Source: Diphasiastrum complanatum
Lineage: Eukaryota; Streptophyta; Lycopodiopsida; Lycopodiales; Lycopodiaceae
Assembly (NCBI GenBank): GCA_029204225.1
Contig: CM055095.1
Location: 15,530,049 to 15,594,048, forward strand
Reading direction: 5' to 3'
DNA length: 64,000 bases
Shown here: positions 21,195 to 32,928 of the stretch, piece after piece
Layout of the letters: every line of letters begins with the position of its first letter
How positions within the stretch are numbered: the stretch's first letter is position 1
Notes under the pieces: generated by a model
What the model saw: the letters and a program-made list of their open reading frames with translations, nothing else
The model's database searches: none
What the model was told of the DNA's origin: nothing
Translations under genes and position numbers: made by a program

Positions 21195-22970
21195 TGTGAA
21201 AGATTCAACTAGTTTGATCATATTTGCTATATTTCCATATTTGGCACATTGAGGCCAACTTTGTTATTAGACTTAGAGATTGACTTTTCAAAGTTCATTA
21301 GTCTAAATGTCATTTGAATAAACACTTTTTGAAAGTGTGGAAAAGTTAGAAGGCGAGTTTGAGTAGATTCAAATTTGAATGTTGGGTACTTTGAATCTAG
21401 ACCCAAAAATAGTAGGGTTAGCATTTTGGAGGGAAAGCCAAGTGGCCAAATAGGGTTTGGACCTATTATAAAAGGATGTAACTCGTGGAGAGACATATCT
21501 TCTCTCGTCTCTATCTCATTTTATGCTTATACATGGTTCTCTTGGGTTCTACTATCCATTGGTGCACTATACTTGTGATTGCATGCAATTCTATGTGTAG
21601 AATGATCTATATTTGTTATTTTTGGATCCACACATGTGAAATACAGTAGCTTGCTGGATTTGTATGGACAAAAATAGTAAATAATTATTTGATTCATGTT
21701 TGGTCAGATTATATTAATGTTTGCATCTCATTTTGTGTGTAGATGCGGATTTTTCTACATTGGTGAGATTGGTAGTGTATTTCTCTTTGTAACCCAAGAT
21801 CTTTCAAGTGGATTGGATCTTAATGATCTGAAATCCTTCATATGGTATCAAAGCTTGTGTTTCATGTTATGAAGGAGGAAATCAAATCTATCAATGATTT
21901 GGTGAAGATATCAAGGCTAGAGCATGCTAGAGAGGATTCTACACCAAAATCGAATTCTTTGCTTTTGTAGATTGGATCTTTTGTAGATCAAAACCCTATA
22001 TAGGTTTACAAACTTGATCAATTCCAACTTTGATTTCACATACTAGATTTGGCCGATTTTTGGATCATTGGATCAGTCTTAGTGGTTGCTATGAGATTGC
22101 ATAATCAAAATTTTAGCATTTGCATGTAGATTTGAAAAAGTCAATCTTTTGTGATTTTGACAAAATCCTAAGTTTGATTGGATCTCTAGATAGTGAGGTT
22201 TTTGGACTTCATTTGAGTGTGGTTCAATCTTAGGAAGTGGCAAAAGTCATTAGATTGAGGATAGATCATAGGCTGATCAAGATTCCATGATTCTATGTGT
22301 TGATTTGCTTGGTATAAGTGCTAGAAGAGAATTTTTGAAATAGTTTCAAATCTTGGTGATTTCTTTTGAAAGCATTTGTTGTTGTTCAAAGGAGTGCTTT
22401 GTGCTTTGAAACAGGTTGAAAAAGAAGATCGTCATTGCTATATGGCAATCTCAATTGGAGTCATGTTGGAAGCCAATGATAGGCTTACCTCAAGTAGCTA
22501 TTCATTGTGGAAAGTGAGGATGGAATCACTTCTTGAGATGAATTATGTTTTGGATATTGTTGTAGGTTTAAAGGAGAGACCAACAACACAACAAGATCAA
22601 GTGATGTATGACAAGAGAGCCAAGAAGGCTCTACACATGATAAAGATGAATGTTACCAATGAGCTTCTCAATGAAGTTGGTAAGTGCACATCATCTTTGG
22701 AAGCTTGGGATTCATTGAAGAAGCTTTATGAATCCAAGTCTACTTCTAGAGTGTTGACTCTAAGAAGGCAAATCTTTTCTTGTTTGCAAAAGAATGAAAA
22801 AAGTCCAAGTACTTTTGTTTTGAGGATGAAAGCATTGAATGATGAGTTGGCTTGCATTGGTGAAAGCATTAAGGAAGGAGAGCTTGTTCAAGTTGTTCTT
22901 AATGGCTTGTTGGATGCTCATGCTAAAATTGTTCAAAGTATTGCTATTCAAAAGACTTTGCCAAGCTTTT
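21195..22970 (+). mobile_element. Copia LTR, primer site and partial gag
   Basis: LTR about 21,195-21,840 starts TGTGAAAGATT and ends ATCCTTCA. The primer site TGGTATCAAAGCT is at 21,843-21,855. A leader runs to 22,441, then Gag. The Gag closely resembles that of the mosaic Copia at 43.0-44.7 kb. The element stops near 22,970 and everything downstream is missing. It is a truncated fossil. Confidence 0.85.
22442..22970 (+). pseudogene. Copia Gag, N-terminal part
   Basis: MAISIGVMLEANDRLTSSSY starts a UBN2-type Gag (LWKVRMESLLEM, KSTSRVLTLRRQIF, ELVQVVLNGLLDAHAK). The related sequence stops after KTLPS, and no zinc knuckle follows. An upstream in-frame ATG at 22,376 adds 22 residues that are not Gag-like, so the start at 22,442 is preferred. 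Confidence 0.8.
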
Positions 22971-23273
22971 GGTTTAACGTATGCACCTACGATGTTTTAA
23001 CAAATGATAAATGATTTTTTTCATTCAAATTTGAAATAATTCGTAGTTGTATTTTTAGATAATATACTCATCTATAGTAGAACTCTCAAAGAGCACGTGA
23101 GTCACATCAAAAAAAAATTGTGGATTCTCAGAAGAGAAAAAATTTATGCTAAAGAATCCACCTCTGCGACAAACATTCACTCCTTTGCTGTCTTTCTAGC
23201 AAAAAGACTTCAAAAGAAAAACACCTAGCATTTGATACCTGAGCACAAGGTGATGCCCTCAATTTTGCCCAAG

Positions 23274-23760
23274 TGACTGGTCCAGGTATATCATTGGTAT
23301 CTAGGATTTCTACCTGGTGACTGGTCCAGGTATATCATTGGTATCTAGGATTTCTATACCATATCGGTCTCCTTTTGATCATGGTGTCCGATCCAATATC
23401 AAGGGCATCTTGTTATTTGGTCGATGACTGTTCCAGGTATATCATTGGTATCTAGGATTTCTATACCATATTGGTCTGGTTTTGATCATGGTGTGTCCGA
23501 TCCAATACCAAGGGCGTCTTGTTATTTGTTGGGTTACACAATTAGTGACTTGTCCAAGTATACTTGTCCAATACCAAGGGCATCTTGTTATTTGTTGGGT
23601 TATACAATTAGTGACTTGTCCAAGTATACTTGTCCAGGAATATCAATGGTATCTAGGATTTCTATAAGGTTTTGGTCTGGTTTTGATCATGGTGTGTCCG
23701 ATCCAATACCAAGGGCATCTTGTTATTTGGTGGGTTATACAATTAATCGGAAGCCTATAT
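23274..23760 (+). repeat. Tandem/compound repeat upstream of the reductase gene
   Basis: A unit of about 107 bp starting TGACTGGTCCAGGTATATC recurs from 23,274 (short), 23,318 and 23,425. A second unit with ACCAAGGGCATCTTGTTATT and AGTGACTTGTCCAAGTATAC recurs at 23,510-23,640, followed by a further variant. Copies are rearranged rather than in perfect register. The array ends about 220 bp before the reductase start codon. Confidence 0.85.
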
Positions 23761-23978
23761 ACCCGCTCAACATTGGAAATTTCCCAAGGGGCAATCAATT
23801 TGAAGGGCGTCTTTTTTAATAAGAAAAAAGTAGACATTTTTTTGTCCTGACAATAAAGTGTATTGCTTTGACAGCCTCTCAGCTATTGGTTGATAAGTTG
23901 CGAGCGGCTGCTCGTTGCTTGCTATTCTGGATCTACAGGAGCAGCAGGAAGAGAAGGGGAGAGCTCAGACTCCAGAGC

Positions 23979-25832
23979 ATGGCAGGAGCAGCAGCAGAAG
24001 CAGAAAAGTCTCCCTTCGAGAAGGAATTGCTAGCAGGAAAGGTAGCACTGGTAACCGGAGGTGGGTCGGGAATTTGCTTTGAAGTAGCAAGGCAATTTGG
24101 GTTGCATGGAGCGTCTGTGGTTTTGATGGGTAGGCGGCCTGATGTGCTTCAGACTGCTGCGGAATCATTGCGCAAGGAAAGCATTCAGGTAATGTCTCAC
24201 TGTTTTAGGACTCTTCGAATTTTTGCAGGTTATTAGAGACATGGGTTAGTTTTTTCTGATGGAATTTGTGTTTTCATATTATTGTTTTAGGACTCTTCGC
24301 ATTTTGGCAGGTCATTAGACACATGGGTCAGTTTTTTCTGATGGAATTTGTGTTTTGATATTATTGTTTGAGGGTCCTTCATGTCTTTTGCCTGCTCCTC
24401 TGCAGGTAGAACATGTACAAGGAGATGTCAGATCTGCGGATGATGCAACTCGTGCTGTTGAATTTGTGATTGAAAGCTTTGGGAAAATTGATATCCTTGT
24501 GAATGGTGCAGCAGGAAATTTTCTATCACCAGCCGAAGGTCTTTCGTCTAATGCGTTCAAGACAGGTAACCTACATATTTCCTTTATCTGAGGCAGAGAA
24601 GAGTGATGGAACAGATGGATGGGGCTGTCATATTTTCAACCAAAATTACACGGTACTAGGAACTAATTGTGATGACATAGATGGATCATTGAAGCTACCA
24701 TTACCATGTAATACATCTGAAAGGCCATCCTACTAGACTGGCAGATCCTTTTTCATGATTTGCTAAATTTCTAAGGGTCTAAAATGTTAAAGAGGATGTT
24801 CATTGTTTGTTTGAGAAGAATCTGATCTCACAAAATGGTCGTTTTTCTGTTGTGCAGTAATTGAGATCGACACAATCGGGACATTTAATATGTGCAAAGC
24901 TGCATTTCCGGGACTTCGTCGAGGCGGCAAGGGCCGTGATGGGGCAGATGGGGAAGGTGGTGTGATCATTAACATAACAGCAACCCTTCATTATGGGGCT
25001 ACTTGGTATCAATCACATGCCTCTGCTGCTAAGGTACAAAAATCTAGATTTTCCTCACAGACTGAAGATTGCGGATTACTTCTCATTCCATGCCGATGCT
25101 GATGAGACTTTTCATGTCTAGTTTTTTTACGCAAAGATTGAATTTCAATGCTTGAATTTCTGCTACAAATTAATGCAGCGCACTTTCCGAAAAGAGAACT
25201 TTTCAAGAGTGACAAACTGGATGCCACACAAATCGTTGCTTGGGCTGCATTGTATTACAAGGAATGATGATCACAGGCCCATGATGATTATTGTTTCAGG
25301 CTGCAGTTGACAGCTTGACAAGAAGCTTAAGTTTAGAATGGGGTCCTGATTATGGAATACGAACTGCCGGCATAGCTCCCGGTCCCATTGCAAACACTAT
25401 TGGAATGCAAAAGCTTGGGGCTTTAGTAAGCGAAGAAGATCGTTTAAAGAATATCCCTTTACGTCGAATGGGAAAAACGTGGGATATAGCCATGGCAGCT
25501 CTTTTTCTAGCAGTAATACAGCCACTTCCTGTGGTCTTTTACGTTCTTGAGCATGTCAAATTTTTTGGTTACGAATCTGTTTTTCCTTTGGGTAGTCTTT
25601 ATGTGTTGAGCATCATGCTTTCAATGTCTGAATTTGCACTTCTGTGAAACTGTCTTGTGGTGATCAGTCCCGTGCAGGAAGTTGGATAAGTGGTGAGACC
25701 CTTGTTGTCGATGGAGGACACTGGTTGTCTAAGCCTCAAGCTTTTCCCAGAGATGCTGTAACCCAAGCTTCTAGACGAGTGGAGAAAATCAGCAGAGAAG
25801 TGGGAGCGTCTGACAAAGGGGAAAATCCATGA
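23979..25832 (+). CDS. Peroxisomal 2,4-dienoyl-CoA reductase-like (SDR), five exons
   Basis: Exons by GT-AG sites: 23,979-24,188, 24,406-24,565, 24,858-25,033, 25,300-25,512 and 25,668-25,832, giving 307 residues, close to the ~300 of plant homologues. The family reduces 2,4-dienoyl-CoA with NADPH so that unsaturated fatty acids can enter beta-oxidation. Seen: VALVTGGGSGICF (cofactor loop, residues about 22-34), VQGDVRS, NGAAGNF, EIDTIGTFNMCKAA, ATLHYGATWYQ with HASAAK (catalytic Lys 182), GIAPGPI, and GETLVVDGGHWLSKP near the end. Oddities: the last Gly of TGxxxGxG is Cys, the usual IRVNG is IRTAG, and the protein ends GENP rather than a peroxisomal SKL signal. An in-frame ATG at 23,868 is less likely as start. 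It could be a diverged paralogue or young pseudogene. Confidence 0.85.
24201..24364 (+). repeat. 82-bp tandem duplication inside intron 1
   Basis: TGTTTTAGGACTCTTCG begins at 24,201 and again at 24,283, and the two 82-bp copies are nearly identical. Each contains a GCAGGT that resembles an acceptor followed by a donor. A third partial start follows at about 24,365. Confidence 0.85.
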
Positions 25833-27044
25833 TTTATGATGTAAATACAAGTCCCAGAATGAGATATGATCATAGTCCTCCAATAAGTGGTAAGCTGGTT
25901 AGGACTTATTTTCTCTCCTTGAGTTAGGAACTCATCTTTTCCACTGCAAAAAAGGGGACATACAAGATAACAAAAAATGAGATATCCTAACAAATAAGCT
26001 ATGACAGAGTTTGAGTGAGACCAACTATCCTAGTGTTTTGTTTTTGGTCTCTTTGCTGCCAATTGCACATTTTCATCAGCAATCCTGTTTCTGACTACAT
26101 GGATACTATGATGAAGACTATTTGAGAACTCTGCTTTGCAACTGACTATTTGAGAAATCTGCTTTTCAACCGAATAGTTCAAGATAAAGAAGGGAGCAAA
26201 AATATTGAAACCAAATTTGTTTATGTACATTTTGAATCAAATATTATAGATAACTGATATATGCATTGGATATGTGTCAAGGCAGCCAAAGTAGGAGATT
26301 TCAGACTAGTTTTCATGTGTGTCAACTCAAATCTTACAAGAATGATGGGTTAAGGTTGAGTTTGTATTCTTGAGGCCTGATAATGTCCTGCAAATCTGAT
26401 TAATTTGAATATTTTCAGATCTGATTGGTTGCTATTTTCAGCTCTAAATAAATGCATTTACTGACATAGTATGAAAATAATGGCTCATCGTCCTTGTCTC
26501 ATTGGTACCACAGCTCAAGAAAAGGACTCGCCATCACTTTCCATAAATGCCTCTATACACCCATTATCTAGCTCCTAAAAACCTCCATGAGTTATTTCTT
26601 TGCATTTTGCAGGCCTGCTTATTGAGTGCATTACATTATGCCCGAACGAACCCTATATAGTAAGTCTACAATAGGCCTAGTAGCATTTAGACATTCAGGC
26701 ATTCAAAGCATTGCCTAGCTATTTAGAGGTTTAGAATTTAGTTCATGGGTCGAGGAAGGATTAACATCAGTGTTTGGGGTTTATATATACCAAAAATGTG
26801 AATGAATGTATTGGGGAATGGTCTGTTTAGTGACCTTTGCACCCTGTAAAACGGTTATAAACTTATATGAGGGTGTTAAGCCGAGCCATAATTGAATGAC
26901 CGTTGAATTGGGTGTATAAAGGTCATTAAAAAGACTTTTCCCAAGAAAGGATTGTATAGGTATTTTATGTTGCAGTTAAAAATATTTTTGTGTTAAAGAT
27001 TTTGACTTTTTACGAGGTGTTATGTGTTTGCCCCAACTTCTTAC
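25833..27044. other. 3' flank of reductase gene, no other gene
   Basis: No convincing coding sequence. AATAAATGC at about 26,448 could be a polyadenylation signal, but it is 600 bp past the stop codon. Confidence 0.35.
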
Positions 27045-27045
27045 C

Positions 27046-27200
27046 TCCGCTTAGTTTCAGCACCCTGTGCATTCGCTGCGCCATGTCAAGGAGCGCATCT
27101 ACGGCTGAAAACTAAGGAAAAATTTATACTATGGAATGCAATGGTGATGATTGCACCAATGCACTCCCTCACAGGGTGTTGAGATTAAGCAAAGCCCAAA
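27046..27200 (+). mobile_element. Small palindromic MITE-like element, copy 1
   Basis: Begins near CTTAGTTTCAGCACCCTG and ends near CAGGGTGTTGAGATTAAG, so the ends are inverted repeats of about 16-18 bp. The inner sequence (CGCCATGTCAAGGAGCGCAT, then GGCTGAAAACTAAGGAAAAA) matches copy 2 at 46.1 kb in the same orientation. There is no coding capacity. Target duplications are unclear. Confidence 0.65.
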
Positions 27201-29841
27201 TTCTTTATGGACATTCAATAAGTTTAAACTGCTTATGAAAAGTTTAGTGGACTTTAAGATTTTGTGAGGTGTCACATGTCGCTTTCACAAAAAATAATCT
27301 ATTTTATATTTTATCATATGGTCCTTTCCCATAAAACAACTTACTCACAAAGCTGAAACCATAATTTCCAAAGGAATGAAGTTCTTTGCTTAATTTGATG
27401 CACTTCAAACATATGAACTTAAATGCCAACAAGATCCTTTATGAGCATGTAAAAGCAACTAAAACATTGAACTTATTGCCAAATTTAGCAAAAGTCATCA
27501 TCTTTCACACAAGAAACCCTCCAATGGGGCCATAACTCATGAACATTGCCACATTGGATGGCCACCATTGAAGGACCATAAATGTTTAGCATGTACAAAA
27601 AACATAAATGTGCCACAATGGATAAGAACAATTAAAGTAAGACACATGGCCTGAAAATTTATTTTAGTTTGGGCCTGCTCAGACAATGGACAAATTCTGA
27701 GGCCCTTGGACCTCTTTTTGGATTCTTAGAGCCCCAAAAACCTTTTGTTTGAAATTTGGACGTCCCAAATGAGCTTGAATCAGCATGAATGGTACTATGT
27801 TGAGAGGAGACTTTACATGGCCTTCAAGGTAGGGCCCTCATACCTTGTAAAGTCTCCTTCCAAGGATTTTACCCCATAGAGAGGGTCTTTATCCAAGTAA
27901 TTACTATGATAAGATATTTTGATGATTGGCTTCCCAAGAGGACATTTTGGCAAAACTTTTCTTTTGCCAAGTTTATTTTCTATTATAATTGGTTATTCTT
28001 ATTGTACCCAAGAGTCAAGAACAGGCCTCATAAATGTTTCTAATTGATTGCTTATTTCATTGATCTTCTATTTTGCTGCACTAGGTTGTTGTAAGGTCAT
28101 TGGAAACTTTTAGTCTTTAATTGGATCTATGATATGGGACAATCAAAAGTTGGTACATATGGATGTTTGTGCAAGTTTTAGATCAACAACTACTACATTA
28201 GATTGATGTTTGAAAAACAATATACAGGTTATAAAAGGGATTCCATGTGTAGCATCGCAAATTATTTCTCATTATTACTTGTGGTTTATATCAATTGATG
28301 ATCTAGTACATCAAGCTTTTGATGGTATTGTCAATTGCATACATGTGTATTGTGAAATAATCTTACATGAAATTCTTCCTTAAGCTTCCAACTTTTAACT
28401 AGAAATGATTATTCTTAGTCTGATCTTTCCTTTTGAATAAGTACTCAGAGATGCAACTTTTTTTACAATTGGTTTGACTCTACTCAGGAGTACCAAGTCA
28501 AAATCCAAAGATACACTAAGCAATAAATATTCCGAACGGGTTGGTCTTCTCCAAATAAAAGTTCATCACCTTTATGTAATCCCAATTACATTAACCTCTG
28601 GGTGAATTAGCTCTTTATTTCAGAGATCAAGTCCAAAAGCTAAAGAAATTTCATTGTTCTGATAGTCTAAATCTTATCCACAATTTCTTATAGATAATAG
28701 TGTTTTTTGGTACAAATATTCTTAGAATGTCCAAAATATTCTAAAATACAACAATTCAATCAATCAAAATCTCTAGGAGATTCATTAAGTCACAGACAAT
28801 TATAACTCAATCTAGAGTACTGCAGATACTTTAATGAGTTATTAGCCACATTTCTAGCATCACATGCAAGAAATCAGCAATGCATCTGAATCATCATAGA
28901 TTTAATTGTCTCCTATAAACTTGGAGATATAAATTTAACTTGTACACAAGCACTTATAAACTAAAATCTGTAGCAGAATACCACTAAAACAAGCAAATTT
29001 TGATAAGCAAATACAATTTACTTTACAAGAAATGCCTGTGAAATCCAATAGGATTTCACAAGATACTGGAGTAAAGAGATTTACACTTCCAAAGTGCTAA
29101 TCTGAAATCTCAACTCAATTAGTAAATTGGGAATTACTCAACATACCTAAATCAACACATTTCCTGATTATCCTCTGATTAAGTATCCATTCATGATCCA
29201 TCAATCACAAATAGTTGGATTCTTATGATTTGTCAATCATAATTCTCTGGAATTTCCAAACATACTTAATTCCTAAAGGATACTGGAGTTTATGTTTAAT
29301 ACACAACTTAGAAAATACATAAGAATCATTCCAAAATCTAGGAAAATATTGGATTTTAGGAATATTCCTCAAACTGGATTCTTAACTAAAATGTGAGTTA
29401 TCCAAATTCCAAACCACCAAGTAGTCAAAGACAGAAAGCATACCAAAATGATATCAATAGCCATCTTCATCCACCAAAAAACTTTAGATTATAGTCTAGA
29501 ACTAAATCTAGATATCCAAAGTTTTGCTGAATTTACTGAAAGTTCAATTGTCATTCTTGAAACCATTGTGATTCGTTATCCAATTGAGCGCTCTGAGATA
29601 CAATCACTAATGAATTGAGTCTATTTCTCAACTGAGAAATACTCACCCAAGAATTTCGTATATCCTATGCACATAATTTTAACTGATGAATCCAAACGAT
29701 TCATAACCATGTGTCTTACAAGCAAGGAATTTTCCTTGGTACTATGCTATTTAACCAATTAACTCTGGAGTATCAGTACTCCCAGTAAATGGAGTTAAAT
29801 GGTGTTTTTGGTTTTCTCCTTTTCAAATCGGTGGAACACCG
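27201..29841. other. Unassigned; weak Gypsy pol relic at 28,400-28,690
   Basis: No open frame resembles a gene. The stretch 28,400-28,690 shares order and words (TACACTAAGC, AAAGCTAAAGAAA) with 53,310-53,600, which is a minus-strand Gypsy integrase end, so it is probably a worn copy of it. The rest shows nothing recognised. Confidence 0.35.
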
Positions 29842-30522
29842 TGTTAAAAATTCACAATTCTAGCTTGACTAGTTTTGGTCATATGACTTGTAAATAGTTA
29901 GATGGTGATGATGTGGCTTGTCACATGTGCCAAATAGCATAGGATTCTATTCATAAGGATGTTCTCAAGTTGACCTAAGTGATAGAACCTTTGGAATGAG
30001 TCCAAATCATGCTTAGATACAAGAGAGAAAAAGTAGGAGCTATTTTTGATAATTTCTACATCGTTGAGGAATCTCCAAGATTCCAACCCTAACTTGGTAG
30101 GGATGAAAGATCCACCAAAATTAGCATTAGGGATAGGTTTAGGGCTATCATACCTTTCCAAAACCGTGATGGATCATGTATATATAGGTGATGATCTCTC
30201 ACCAAAATCAATCAAGCAATTTCATGGTTTTTCTCTCATGTTGGTGCAATTGTAGTCTACGTTCATATTTCTTTGAGATATTGTGATTTATAATCATTGT
30301 AGGATTGAATGTGGGTCTGGTGTACAATACTCAGACTGTGGGAGGCCGTACATTCACATGTGTGAAGGATTCTTCAAGGTTTTGGGCCATTTAGTGAGGT
30401 TCAAACATAGATTTTTGATGGATTTTGATGGTGCAACTTGTGCTAACATTATGGAATTATGATCTACTATTTTCCTCATAATTTGAAGTGTTTTAGAATC
30501 TTTATTTGCTATAATTTTCACA
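29842..30522 (+). repeat. Copia LTR followed by primer-binding site
   Basis: The LTR starts near TGTTAAAAATT and ends ATAATTTTCACA. The primer site TGGTATCATAGC follows at 30,523-30,534. GTATATATAGG at 30,178 is a TATA box. The last 340 bp match the LTR at 53,685-53,997, and the start resembles that of the 10,421 LTR. Only sequence just after the primer site remains. The left boundary is approximate. Confidence 0.75.
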
Positions 30523-30534
30523 TGGTATCATAGC

Positions 30535-31382
30535 AGCCCTTATATAGCGAAATTTAGAGTGCGTATTAGGTGAAATCCACTTTCCCTCACTCAATTCTAT
30601 CCAAATTTTGGCAGGCACCTTCTTCACAAATTTTAAGACCTCAAGAAACTTTGCAAGAGTTGAGAAGGTGATTTGACTGCTATGCAATGGTTCTACGAGG
30701 GTTCAGGTTGTTTGCGAGGGTTCAACTCTTGCAGGAAGTCATCTCTCGCACAACTTGTTTCAGTGAGTGGATTTTCAAGATCAGACCATGTAGGCAGTCT
30801 AATTTCACTGCTCTGATTCCATTTAGGCACCTTGTGAGGGTTGGTAAGATGATCTTGATGCTCTGCGAGGGTTCTGAAAATTTTGCTTCTGATAACTCTC
30901 GCATACACTAAAAAATGATGATTCCTCCATCAAGAACTCTCGCAGAGATTTTCATGGATGCATCTAGGTCAGATCTGGTGACTATCCAATTTTCAAGAGC
31001 TATCTCCCAGGGGATCTCAAAACATCATGAAAAAAGTGCTCTTTTAGAGTGTTTTTTGGCGAGATCTCAAGATTTTCTGATTTTTAACTTTCGTAAACTG
31101 GTATTCAGCTTCATCCATGCTTGATCTGACTTTTGGTAGTTCTCTGAAAGTTCTGATGGATTCTTGGTAGTATATCCATCAGTCAATCTGATGATCTGCT
31201 TTCTTTTTTATCCTATCAGGATCTGGATCCTCCTTGGATTCTGATGGATTTTTTCGATCTTGCCAAATTTGGCTGAATCTTGATGGATTTAGCTTGATTT
31301 GGCTTGATCTCCCTAGATCTAGTGGTGATGGCTGAGTAGATTAGTTTTTGTAACGTGCCAACCCCAATCTGGATCTGTCTCA
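30535..31382 (-). other. Likely 3' untranslated/LTR part of the Gypsy element
   Basis: This follows directly on the pol stop of the minus-strand Gypsy. It contains repeated TGCGAGGGTT and CTCTCGCA words as at 3.9-4.2 kb. No LTR end could be fixed. Confidence 0.4.
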
Positions 31383-31690
31383 CTATGGTGGCCAGTACTT
31401 GTGCAACCGGCTACCGTTGATGGGTGTGTCGAATGGCGTCCCATCTAGCTTTTCTAAGTTCACGGCTCCATGATTAAGAATTTTCTTGATCCTATAAGGA
31501 CCTTCGCCCGTGAATTTTAACTTCCCCTTGATCGCCTTGGTTTTATACATCAGGACCAGATCTCCTGAACGAAGATTTTTCTTTTGTAATCTGTGATCAT
31601 GCCAAGCTTTGCATCTTTCCTTTTCAGCTGCCAGTGCATGCACAGCTAGTAAGCGTATCTCACATAGTTTATGCAGAGCTTCGTGCGTAG

Positions 31691-32883
31691 CTATAGAGAT
31701 TTGGACTCATTAAGACGTTGCGCGGTGGCAATCCTTAATGAAGGAACTAAAAACTCTACTGGCATCACAACATCCTGATCATATACCAATTGGAAGGGTG
31801 TTTGATCAGTGCTCCCTTTATATGTTGTCCTGAATGCCCATAGTGCAGCATGCAACTTGTGTTCCCAATATGATCTGCTAGCTTCAACTGTTTTCGTGAG
31901 CACGCTACACAGGATCTTATTGGATGATTCTGCTTGCCCATTACCCCGAGGATAATAAGGCGTACTGGTTCTGTGGATCATGAAGAATTCCTCCAACAGG
32001 ACCTTGATGGTCTCGTTGATGAAATGGCTTTTGCGATCACTGACTAGTTCCACCGGGCATCCGAAGTGCAGAATGATATTTTCATAAAGGAACTTGGCAG
32101 TTGTCCTAGCATCAACTACTCTTACTGCCTTGGCTTCGACCCATTTGGTGAGGTAGTCTGTGGCTATGATTATGTATCAATCCTGGAAACTCCTTGCTAC
32201 AGGGTGGATTGGACCGATATAATCCAATCCCATTTTTTGAATGGTGCTTGGGCTAAGACTGGGTGCAGTAGATCATAGTTCAATCTCGTTGGTCTCCTTG
32301 CCCTTTGGCACACATTGCACTTTTTCAAGTATTCCTCCGTATCTTTATGAATCGTTGGCCACCAACATCTTGATTGCAGGATCTTGCGAACTGTAATGTC
32401 AGATGCAAAATGACCTCCACCCATGCCTTCATGTGAAAGCGAAATGATCTGGGTGGCCTCATGAGGAAGAAAACACCACCGAAGAATTCCGTCTGGACCT
32501 CTTCGGTACAACTGGCCGGCAATCAACTGATAAGGTCTAGCCTTCAAGATCAACTTCCACTGTTCCGCCTTTGGTAGTGATTTGTCTGGTTGGCCATGCA
32601 TTAGATATTCAACAATGTCGGCAGCCCATTCTGGTACTGTGTCCACGTAAAATAAGGTAGCATCTGCTAACTCATCATCGGGTTGGGTGGCAATCTCCTT
32701 TCCCTTGATTCGTGACACATGATCTACCATGCAGTGTTGTTTTCCCTTGCGATATACTATCCGAAAATCAAATTCCAACAATACAAGGAGCCATCTGGTG
32801 ATTCTCCTGGTGTTGAAAGTCTTATTAACGAGATATAGCAAGGGTTGATGGTCCGTATAAAAAGCAAAATGTGAGGCCATCAA
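31691..32883 (-). pseudogene. Gypsy RNase H end and integrase
   Basis: 32,197-32,883 reads FAFYTDHQPLLYLVNKTFNT, YRKGKQHCMVDHVSRI, then the integrase HHCC domain (HEGMGGGHFASD, CNVCQRARRP). 31,691-32,053 has the integrase core with SDRKSHFINE and YYPRGNGQAESSNK. Confidence 0.88.
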
Positions 32884-32928
32884 ATAGTGTCAAAACTTCT
32901 TAACCGCATAGATCATTGCCAGTGCTTC

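Noticed and set aside
23274-23760. CRISPR-like array
   Set aside because: Units are over 100 bp, diverged and directly adjoining, with no short repeat and unique spacer pattern. The sequence is eukaryotic.
23868-23978. Upstream ATG extending the reductase by 37 residues
   Set aside because: The extension (Arg/Leu-rich) has no counterpart in plant homologues, which start shortly before the cofactor loop. The internal ATG at 23,979 fits better.
28400-28690. Possible independent gene or viral relic
   Set aside because: Word order matches the worn Gypsy integrase end at 53.3-53.6 kb, so an old Gypsy fragment is the simpler reading.
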